Below the pieces are notes generated by a model. That model was not told where the DNA came from and searched no databases. It saw nothing but the letters and a program-made list of their open reading frames with translations. This document shows positions 58,044-64,000 of a stretch of 64,000 nucleotides of DNA, piece by piece (within the stretch, counting starts at the first letter, position 1; the number at the start of each line of letters is the position of its first letter). Origin of the DNA: Compostimonas suwonensis (GTDB taxonomy: Bacteria; Actinomycetota; Actinomycetes; Actinomycetales; Microbacteriaceae); assembly GCF_002797855.1 (NCBI RefSeq), contig NZ_PGFB01000005.1, positions 1-64,000 on the forward strand, written 5' to 3'. A program made the translations under genes and the position numbers.

Positions 58044-59935
58044 GCCTTCCGCCGTCGGGCTGCCCGCAGACCGTTGAGGATGACCACGACTTCGGCGATC
58101 TCGTGGACGAGGACGACGGCGGCCAGGCCAAGCACTCCGAGGATCGCCAGTGGCAGCAAGGCGGCGATGATGAGGATGGAGAGCACCACGTTCTGGTTGA
58201 TGATGCTGCGGCCGCGGCGTGCGTGGGCGAGGGCCTGCGGGATGAGGCGCAGGTCGTGGCCGGTGAACGCGACGTCGGCGGATTCGATCGCCGCGTCGGC
58301 TCCCTTGGCTCCCATCGCGATTCCCAGGTCGGCGGCGGCCAGCGCGGGGGCGTCGTTGATGCCATCGCCGATCATGGCGGTGGGCTGGGACTTCGACAGC
58401 GCGGCGACGGCGGTGGCCTTGTCCTCGGGGCGCAGCTCGGCGCGGACATCGGTGATGCCGGCTTGTGCGGCCAGGGCGGCGGCGGTGCGGGCGTTGTCGC
58501 CGGTGAGCATCGTCACTCCCACTCCTCGCTTGAGGAGCGTCGCGATCACCTCCGGGACTTCGGGGCGCAACTCGTCCCGGACCCCGACGGCGCCCACCGG
58601 CACGCCCTCGCGGTGGACAATGACGACGGTCATTCCCTCAGATTCCATCGCCTCGACCTCGCCGGCCAGCGTTCCGGCGTCGAGCCAGCGGGGGCTTCCC
58701 ACGGCGAGCCGGGCACCGCCCAGCGTCCCGGTGATGCCGTGCCCTGCCGTCTCCGTGACCTCCTGCGCGGTCGGAGGTTGCCGGACGGCGTTGGTGATCG
58801 CGGCGGCCAGCGGGTGCGTGCTGTGCGCCTCCAGGCTCGCCGCCCATGCGAGCACCTCGTCCTCGGCCACGTCGGTGGTGACGACGCGGCTCACAGTGGG
58901 CTCGTTGCGGGTCAGCGTCCCGGTCTTGTCGACGGCCAAGTGCCGGATGCCGCCGAACCGCTCGAACGCGGCGCCGGACTTCACCACGACGCCGAACTTG
59001 GAAGCCGCCCCGATCGCGGAGACCACGGTCACGGGAACGGCGATCGCCAGCGCACACGGCGACGCCGCGACCAGCACAACCAGCGCGCGGGTGATCCACA
59101 GTTCGACATCGCCGGTCAGCAGCGACCCGAGCAGGGCCACGAGCACGGCGAGGATCATCACGCCCGGCACGAGGGGGCGAGCGATCCGGTCGGCCAGGCG
59201 GGCGCGGTCGCCCTTCTCGGCCTGGGCCTGCTCCACCAGCTCCACGATCGTGGTCAGGGAGTTGTCGGTGCCGTCCGCGGTGGCCTCGACCTCGAGCACG
59301 CCGGAGGTGTTGATCGACCCGGCCGATACCGCGTCGCCGGGCTCGACCTCGACCGGGATCGACTCGCCGGTGATCGCGGACGTGTCCAGGCTGCTGCGCC
59401 CGACCCGCACGATCCCGTCGGTGGCGATCCGCTCGCCAGGTCGAATCACCAGCAGGTCGCCGACGCGCAGCTCCTTCGCCTCGACCTCGGCCGTGGCGTC
59501 ACCTCGCTTGACCAGCGCCGTCTCGGGCACCAGCTTCAGCAGCGCCCGCAGGCCCGCGCGGGCGCGGTCCATCGCCTTGTCCTCCAGCGCCTCCGCGATG
59601 GAGTACAGGAACGCCAGCGCCGCGGCCTCCTCGACATAGCCGAGAATCACCGCGCCCACCGCGCTGATCGTCATCAGCAGCCCGATGCCGAGCTTGCCCC
59701 GCGTGAACAGCTTCCGCAGCGCACCCGGCACGAACGTGGACGCGCCCAGCAGCAGGCCGATCCAGAACAGCACGAGGGCGGCGAGATCCGCGCCGGTCCA
59801 CTCGCACACCAGCCCCGCGGCGAACGCGACACCGGAGCCGATCGGGATCAGGACGCTCGGACTCCGCCACCACGGCCGGTCGTCATCGTCGTCATCGTCG
59901 AGCTGCGCGACCTGGGAGCCAGTCATCGTGCTCAC
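58040..59935 (-). CDS. Heavy-metal P1B-type ATPase (CtpG/CadA-like)
   Basis: A 631-residue metal-exporting ATPase. The phosphorylation motif is AVDKTGTLTRNEP, the TGE loop AITGESIPVEVEPGD, and the hinge MIGDGINDAPALAAADLGIA. The transmembrane metal site reads ASPCALAIAVPV (SPC rather than CPC), and the last helices hold VLVHEIAEVVVILNG. There is no N-terminal metal-binding domain; only a run of seven Asp near residue 11. The same motifs occur in mycobacterial CtpG, which pairs with CmtR. The GTG overlaps the cmtR stop. Cd, Pb or Zn export is inferred from that pairing. Confidence 0.9.
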   Translation of the reverse strand: MSTMTGSQVAQLDDDDDDDRPWWRSPSVLIPIGSGVAFAAGLVCEWTGADLAALVLFWIGLLLGASTFVPGALRKLFTRGKLGIGLLMTISAVGAVILGYVEEAAALAFLYSIAEALEDKAMDRARAGLRALLKLVPETALVKRGDATAEVEAKELRVGDLLVIRPGERIATDGIVRVGRSSLDTSAITGESIPVEVEPGDAVSAGSINTSGVLEVEATADGTDNSLTTIVELVEQAQAEKGDRARLADRIARPLVPGVMILAVLVALLGSLLTGDVELWITRALVVLVAASPCALAIAVPVTVVSAIGAASKFGVVVKSGAAFERFGGIRHLAVDKTGTLTRNEPTVSRVVTTDVAEDEVLAWAASLEAHSTHPLAAAITNAVRQPPTAQEVTETAGHGITGTLGGARLAVGSPRWLDAGTLAGEVEAMESEGMTVVIVHREGVPVGAVGVRDELRPEVPEVIATLLKRGVGVTMLTGDNARTAAALAAQAGITDVRAELRPEDKATAVAALSKSQPTAMIGDGINDAPALAAADLGIAMGAKGADAAIESADVAFTGHDLRLIPQALAHARRGRSIINQNVVLSILIIAALLPLAILGVLGLAAVVLVHEIAEVVVILNGLRAARRRKA

Positions 59936-60291
59936 GCGATCGCTCCCGGCTCGCAGCAGCCGACGACCGAGCACGCCGGGTCGATGCACGGCGCGTTCTC
60001 GTCCACAGCCAGCGTGACCTCCACCAGCGCATCCAGCGCGGCGGCCAGGTGCGGGTCGGCGATCTCGTAACGCGTCTGGCGGCCCTCCGGCTCGGCCACC
60101 ACGATCCCACAGTCCCGCAGACACGCCAGATGGTTCGACACGTTCGATCGGGTCAGTTCCAGACTCCGCGACAGCACCGCCGGATAGCTCGGCCCGTCCA
60201 GCAGTGTCATCAGAATCCGCGACCGGGTCGGGTCGGCCATCGCCCGGCCCAGCCGGTTCATCACATCCAACCGCGAAGCAATAGTCAGCAT
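59932..60291 (-). CDS. cmtR: CmtR cadmium/lead-sensing repressor
   Basis: A 119-residue ArsR/SmtB-family repressor. Cys57 and Cys61 in SNVSNHLACLRDCG and Cys102 in NAPCIDPAC match the three cysteine ligands of Mycobacterium CmtR at identical positions. The C-terminal tail has extra cysteines (ACSVVGCCEPG). The gene overlaps the P-type ATPase start by four bases, forming a cmtR-ATPase operon. TATAGT lies six bases before the ATG, so the transcript should be leaderless and the repressor would bind over the -10 box. Confidence 0.92.
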   Translation of the reverse strand: MLTIASRLDVMNRLGRAMADPTRSRILMTLLDGPSYPAVLSRSLELTRSNVSNHLACLRDCGIVVAEPEGRQTRYEIADPHLAAALDALVEVTLAVDENAPCIDPACSVVGCCEPGAIA

Positions 60292-60297
60292 GAGATG

Positions 60298-60303
60298 ACT
60301 ATA
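60298..60303 (-). promoter_or_regulatory. cmtR -10 box, leaderless
   Basis: TATAGT on the minus strand lies six bases before the ATG at 60291. No clear -35 box is seen at 16-18 bases; the region CTCAGATACGTCAGC upstream is the likely place. Confidence 0.5.
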
Positions 60304-60406
60304 CAGCAGGCGCTGACGTATCTGAGCCCCACGCCGATCACGGTCTTGCACAGCCCGCCGATCCTGCCGTCCGCATCGACACAACCATCACCCCCCTACA
60401 AGCCAC

Positions 60407-60457
60407 GGAACTCACGGCCCCAGATACCCTGAACCAGGCCCTCATGCCGTGAGTTCC
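60407..60457. repeat. Stem-loop near the right end of the cassette
   Basis: GGAACTCACGGC at 60407-60418 and GCCGTGAGTTCC at 60446-60457 are exact inverted repeats around 27 bases. The same word TGCCGTGAGTTC also occurs at 48667-48678, just outside the left end, in direct orientation to the right arm. It may be a recombinase accessory site or a terminator after VirB4. Confidence 0.6.
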
Positions 60458-60461
60458 TGCA

Positions 60462-61979
60462 TCAACCGACTTCAGGAATCGTGAACTTACGGGGTTCCCC
60501 GGTCATGCGGGTGGCCGTGTTGAACAGTTCGAGCTCGGCCGGGTGCAGCTGATGCTGCGTGACGTAGGAGTGATCCTTGACTCGCCAGAGCCCTTGCCCG
60601 GTGCCGAGGGTGGGCAGCAGTTTCTGCTCGGTGCCGGTCAGCCCGAGGATCTCGCCGGTGACGCCGAGTTGGTCGCTCTCCTGGCGGTAGATAATCCTCG
60701 TCTCCGCATTGGCGAGCAGCGAGGAGGCCAGGGCGCGCATCGCCGAGCCGCTGTCGCCTACGTTGTCCAGGTCGGTGAGCTTGTGGAACACGAGCGCATT
60801 TGCGATGCCGTAGTGACGGGCGAGCCGCCATTGTGCGTCCATGCGGCGCAGCAGCGGGGCATGGGACATGAGCCGCCATGCCTCGTCGTAGATCACCCAC
60901 CGTTGCCCGCCGTTCGGGTCCAACAGCGCGGCCTCCATCCACGCCGAGGAGCACGTCATCAGCACCGAGATCAGGGTGCTGTTCTCCGCGACGCGGGATA
61001 GGTCGAGGCTGACCATCGGCAGCGACGGGTCGAAGCTGACGGTCGAGGGGCCGTCGAACAGCCCGGCGAGGTCGCCGGCGACGAGCCGGCGCAGCGCGTG
61101 CCCGGCCAGACGTCCGTCCTCGGCGAGACGTCCGTCCGGGTCGTCAGCAGCAGCCGGGTTCAGGATGCGGTCCACGACCATCGGCAGGATCGGCGTCTCG
61201 GCCGATCGCACGGCGTCGGCCAGGGCGATGTCGATCGCGGTGTGCTCCAGCGGGGTCAGCCGCCGGTCCAGCACCGTCTCGGTCAGCGCACCGATCAGGT
61301 CACGGCGGCGTGCGGCGACCTGGGTCGCCCATTCGCTGTCGGACACGTCGGAAGGCCGGTGCCCCTCGTCGAGCGGGTTGAGCCGGTTGCGCAGCCCGTG
61401 CCCGAGCACGATCGCCTTGCCGCCGACAGCCTCGGCGACCGCGGTGTGCTCTCCCTTGGGGTCGCCCGGCACGTACACGCGACGTCCGAACGCGATCGAC
61501 CTCGTGTAGAGGGACTTCACCAGGGACGACTTGCCCGAGCCAACGATCCCGGCCACGACGATGTTCGGGGCCGTGATGACGCCACGCGCGTATAAGACCC
61601 ACGGGTCGTAGACGAAACTGCCGCCGGAGTAGAGATCCTGCCCGACGAAGACACCGGCGGAGCCGAGGCCGCCTTCGGCGAGGAACGGGTACGCCCCGGC
61701 CAGCGTCGCCGAAGTGTCCTGGTGGCGCGGCAGCCGCAACCGGCCGGGGGTGCGCAGCGCCGCCGGGCCGGCCTCCCCGGCAGGCGGGAGGTAGGTGGTG
61801 CGTCGGCGTTCGGTACGCTCGGCCTCCCACCGCTGGTGCGCCTGCAGCTTGCGGGCGCGCTGTTGCTCGGCGAGCAGCTCCGCTGCGGCCCGCGCGCGGG
61901 CCTTGCGGTGCTTGCGGCGCTCGTTCTGCGGCGAGACGAGCACGCTGGTGTGCAGGCGTCCGTCATCCTGACCGGTCAC
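60462..61979 (-). CDS. VirB4/TraC-type conjugation ATPase
   Basis: A 505-residue cytoplasmic ATPase of the type IV secretion channel. After a charged, Arg-rich N-terminal region (about 1-75) the P-loop is IVVAGIVGSGKSSLVKSLYT near residue 146. Walker B is RWVIYDEAWRLMSHAPLLRR, and the late RIIYRQESDQLGVTGEILGL is characteristic of these ATP-binding proteins. The last eight codons lie in the right inverted repeat of the cassette, so the native C-terminus has been swapped. GTG start; it overlaps the stop of the upstream gene by four bases. Confidence 0.88.
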   Translation of the reverse strand: MTGQDDGRLHTSVLVSPQNERRKHRKARARAAAELLAEQQRARKLQAHQRWEAERTERRRTTYLPPAGEAGPAALRTPGRLRLPRHQDTSATLAGAYPFLAEGGLGSAGVFVGQDLYSGGSFVYDPWVLYARGVITAPNIVVAGIVGSGKSSLVKSLYTRSIAFGRRVYVPGDPKGEHTAVAEAVGGKAIVLGHGLRNRLNPLDEGHRPSDVSDSEWATQVAARRRDLIGALTETVLDRRLTPLEHTAIDIALADAVRSAETPILPMVVDRILNPAAADDPDGRLAEDGRLAGHALRRLVAGDLAGLFDGPSTVSFDPSLPMVSLDLSRVAENSTLISVLMTCSSAWMEAALLDPNGGQRWVIYDEAWRLMSHAPLLRRMDAQWRLARHYGIANALVFHKLTDLDNVGDSGSAMRALASSLLANAETRIIYRQESDQLGVTGEILGLTGTEQKLLPTLGTGQGLWRVKDHSYVTQHQLHPAELELFNTATRMTGEPRKFTIPEVG

Positions 61980-62770
61980 AGCGCGAGGCCCTGACCGGGC
62001 CGTGCGCTCTGCGCGGCAGCACCGAACAGGCGCGGGTCGGCGGGCCGCGTCCGCCCGGCCGGCACGACCGGCGCGGGCTCGGCGAGCGCCGGGTCCGGCG
62101 GGGCGTCATGCGTTCGCAGCAGGCTGACGTGCCCGAGGGTCGGGTTGTAGGTCAGCGTGTACTCGGCGACCGTGACCGAGCGGTCCAGCGCCCCGACGGG
62201 CGGGGCGTCGTAGACGTACCCGTTGACCAGGGCTGCGTCGGTCGTCTCCCGCCCGTAGTCCCACTGGGCCAGGTGCGCGACGGCCGCGTCGGGTCCGTCC
62301 CGGTCGATGAGGGTCAGCACCTCGTCGGCCTCCTCGCCCTGGAGGAACACGACGCTCACCCACCGTGGCGCCGCCTCCGGCGCGCGGGTCGGGCCGTCGA
62401 CGGCGATCCCGGCCAGGTCGACGCCGGCGGGCTGCCAGGCGATCCGGGAGGCGTGCTGCGAAGCCAGGTCGAGCCGCACCTGCACCTCGTCGAGCGCGTT
62501 CGCGGCGAGGTTGAGTGCGTCGGCGGCGGCGAGCGCGTAGACCCGGCCGAGGAACGGGTCGCCGTCGTCGGTGCGGGCGAGCTCATGGGCGTCGACGTGG
62601 CTGCGGGTGAGCTGGTCGAGCACCTGCCGCAGCGACCGGGTGCCGGCGATCAGCTCGCCGAGGACCGGGTAGGTGCTGGTCGGCGGCATGTCCCGCGTGG
62701 CGTGCGCGAGGCCACGCAGCGCGACGGCGCTCTCCTTGGCGTCCGCGAGCGGGTCGGTCAGAGTCGGCAT
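61976..62770 (-). CDS. Hypothetical ICE protein between SCO6880-type and VirB4 genes
   Basis: A 264-residue soluble protein. The first 110 residues are helical (LIAGTRSLRQVLDQLTRSHV; LAAADALNLAANALDEVQVR), the centre is an alpha/beta stretch (PRWVSVVFLQGEEADEVLTL), and the last 30 residues are Pro/Ala-rich. I do not recognise a family. Its place between the two channel genes and the four-base overlap with VirB4 suggest a conserved transfer accessory protein. Confidence 0.7.
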   Translation of the reverse strand: MPTLTDPLADAKESAVALRGLAHATRDMPPTSTYPVLGELIAGTRSLRQVLDQLTRSHVDAHELARTDDGDPFLGRVYALAAADALNLAANALDEVQVRLDLASQHASRIAWQPAGVDLAGIAVDGPTRAPEAAPRWVSVVFLQGEEADEVLTLIDRDGPDAAVAHLAQWDYGRETTDAALVNGYVYDAPPVGALDRSVTVAEYTLTYNPTLGHVSLLRTHDAPPDPALAEPAPVVPAGRTRPADPRLFGAAAQSARPGQGLAL

Positions 62771-62821
62771 GGCGTTGTCCTCCGGTGGATGGGCTGTCGG
62801 AAGACAGGTGCGCGGGGCCGG

Positions 62822-64000
62822 TCAGACGGTGCGGCACAGCGGCAGTGCGGCGGCGGCGAACGCGGCCGCCTGCTGCCCGACCAGGCGGCGCGTCTCGCAC
62901 GACGCCTGGATCGCTGCCTGCTCGAGGGCGGACACGGCGCCCTCCAGCTCGTCGAGGGTCGGCGCGGACACGGCGATCAGGCCCGTGTAGCGCAGGATGC
63001 CGTGGCCGCTGGTTAGGTCCGCTTCCTGCTGGAGGACATCCTCGAACTCGGCGGACTGCTGCGCATCCTCGATCTGGCCGATCCGCTGACGCTGGTGTGC
63101 GTCGCTGATGTACTCGGTCTTCTTCTTGCGGATGTCGCGGGCGGCCTGGTCGGAGCGGATCGGGGTGGCGATCAGCGAGAACGCGCGCCGCACGCCCGAG
63201 GACAGCAGGATCGGGGCGAGGAACCCCGGATACACCAGCGACCGGGGCCATTCGGTGATCCACAGCACCGCGTGGAAAGCGGAGTCTGAGCGCAGGTGCT
63301 GCCAGCTCTCGGTGAGTGCGACGGGGCCGGCTGTGGCGAGGTTGCGGCCGAGGTCGCGGTGCCGTTCCAGGGTCGCCGCGACGGCTGGGTCATACGCCGA
63401 GCGCAGCATGACGGCGATCTCGCCGGGGCCGGCCCACTCCGAAGGGGTCAGGTCCGCGGCGCGCAACGCAGCGGACAGGGTGGTCATTTCCTGGCGCAGC
63501 ACGGCGGCGGCGCCCCTCATCCCGCCGCCAGCGGTGCGGATCGCGCGGGCTGCGGCGCGCATGTCGAGCGCGACCGAGAGCGTCGTGGCGTGCAGCTCCC
63601 CGGCGGGGCCGGCGCGGTCGATGAGCTCGGCGTACACGGTCGAGGTCCACGAGCCGTCGGCGCGGCCGTGCTCGGACCACCACTCGGCCAGGCCGCTGCC
63701 GGAGTCGGGCAGCGTGCGCTCCAACACTTGCACGCGCGCGAGCCGTCCCGACCGGCAGCAGGTCGCCAGCACCCGACCCCAGCCCGTGACGCGGCGCTCC
63801 TGCTCGCTGGGGTCCAGCAGCACGAACGCGGGATGGGTTACGGTCAGCACCGCCGTCAGGGTCTGGGCGTGCGGGTCGTGGATCATCGCGGCGTCAGTCG
63901 CCGGGTCGAGGTACTCTCGCAGCGCCGCGGCGTCGCCGGGCAGAGCGAGCGTGCCGGCCGGGCGAGGCTTGACGATCCGGGCGCGGAACAGCAGTTGCCC
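62822..64000 (-). CDS. SCO6880-type conjugation protein (start beyond the window)
   Basis: The frame is open from the stop at 62822 to the window edge with no break, giving at least 393 residues. Visible sequence includes LLFRARIVKPRPAGTLALPG, WGRVLATCCRSGRLARVQVL, VTLSVALDMRAAARAIR-like helices and a late GHGILRYTGLIAVSAPTLDE. This matches SCO6880-family proteins of actinobacterial transfer operons, which sit before VirB4-type ATPases. Only an internal ATG (63886) lies inside the window, so the true start is further right. Confidence 0.8.
   Translation of the reverse strand, partial: GQLLFRARIVKPRPAGTLALPGDAAALREYLDPATDAAMIHDPHAQTLTAVLTVTHPAFVLLDPSEQERRVTGWGRVLATCCRSGRLARVQVLERTLPDSGSGLAEWWSEHGRADGSWTSTVYAELIDRAGPAGELHATTLSVALDMRAAARAIRTAGGGMRGAAAVLRQEMTTLSAALRAADLTPSEWAGPGEIAVMLRSAYDPAVAATLERHRDLGRNLATAGPVALTESWQHLRSDSAFHAVLWITEWPRSLVYPGFLAPILLSSGVRRAFSLIATPIRSDQAARDIRKKKTEYISDAHQRQRIGQIEDAQQSAEFEDVLQQEADLTSGHGILRYTGLIAVSAPTLDELEGAVSALEQAAIQASCETRRLVGQQAAAFAAAALPLCRTV

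Larger units (their letters stand above)
48757..60487. mobile_element. Metal-resistance cassette with recombinase trio, bounded by 17-bp inverted repeats
   Basis: The segment lies between ICE conjugation genes that are normally adjacent (VirB4 side and coupling-protein side). Its ends are AGTTCACGATTCCTGAA (48757-48773) and the exact inverse TTCAGGAATCGTGAACT (60471-60487). The left end begins with a tyrosine recombinase, an XRE gene and a zinc-ribbon recombinase-like gene; the rest is arsenic and cadmium resistance. The right repeat lies inside the VirB4 frame and encodes its last residues, so insertion replaced that C-terminus. Confidence 0.7.
36903..64000. mobile_element. Integrative conjugative element in tadA (left end; continues past the window)
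   Basis: The region starts at the broken tadA with a large serine integrase and carries conjugation genes: a DarB-like methyltransferase/helicase, SSB, a coupling protein, a VirB4-type ATPase and an SCO6880-type protein. All but the integrase and one small gene are on the minus strand. No relaxase is seen in the window and would be expected beyond it. A second mobile unit carrying metal resistance is nested at 48757-60487. The element has not ended by base 64000. Confidence 0.85.

Noticed and set aside
58004-60070. 688-codon plus-strand frame opposite the P-type ATPase
   Set aside because: Antisense shadow; the P-type ATPase on the minus strand is unmistakable.
60298-60432. Small plus-strand frame upstream of cmtR
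   Set aside because: It covers the cmtR promoter, has no ribosome binding site and no family resemblance.

Overview
The window reads as chromosome of a high-GC actinomycete, most likely a member of the Microbacteriaceae. The signs are a GTP-dependent PEP carboxykinase beside a RamB-type regulator, an actinobacterial Tad/DUF4244 pilus locus, a low-molecular-weight-phosphatase type of ArsC, and many regulator genes whose -10 box lies only 6-7 bases before the start codon (probable leaderless mRNAs). No rRNA and no CRISPR array is visible. One tRNA (Thr, CGT) is present.

Bases 1-36.9 kb are ordinary core chromosome. In order they hold: glycerol uptake and oxidation (glpF end, glpD) with a divergent SorC/DeoR-type regulator; an FMN riboswitch followed by ribD-ribE-ribBA-ribH; a small HTH protein with paired operators and an ABC exporter; a SHOCT protein; an rRNA/tRNA methyltransferase with a double SRPBCC protein; pckG with divergent ramB; an SDR-thiolase-aldehyde dehydrogenase operon; an MMPL exporter with pncA; a DacB-type PBP; a Gfo/Idh oxidoreductase; a PadR operon; tRNA-Thr; TetR; a secreted S33-type peptidase; and holB-tmk-topA. 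Last comes a Tad pilus cluster (two TadE-like genes, DUF4244, a TadC-type protein).

At about 36.9 kb the Tad ATPase gene tadA stops abruptly inside its P-loop codons. From there to the right edge the DNA is an integrative conjugative element (ICE). It starts with a large serine integrase next to an att-like inverted repeat, then carries a DarB-like methyltransferase/helicase, SSB, a VirD4/TraG-type coupling protein, a VirB4-type ATPase and an SCO6880-type protein that runs off the window. The other half of tadA should lie at the far end of the element, outside the window.

Inside the ICE, between the coupling-protein and VirB4 genes, sits an 11.7-kb cassette bounded by perfect 17-bp inverted repeats (48757-48773 and 60471-60487). 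It begins with a three-gene recombinase set: an active tyrosine recombinase, an XRE protein and a zinc-ribbon-rich degenerate recombinase. The cargo is arsenic resistance (arsN1, arsR, flavin monooxygenase, arsC, arsR-arsC fusion, aquaglyceroporin, CoA-disulfide-reductase-like protein) and cadmium/lead resistance (lspA remnant, CtpG-like P-type ATPase, cmtR). No ArsB or Acr3 efflux pump is present, so arsenite export would depend on the aquaporin or on oxidation.

The most unusual local structure is the 174-codon gene at 44437-44961. It lies wholly inside the 1892-codon methyltransferase/helicase reading frame, on the same strand in the +1 frame.
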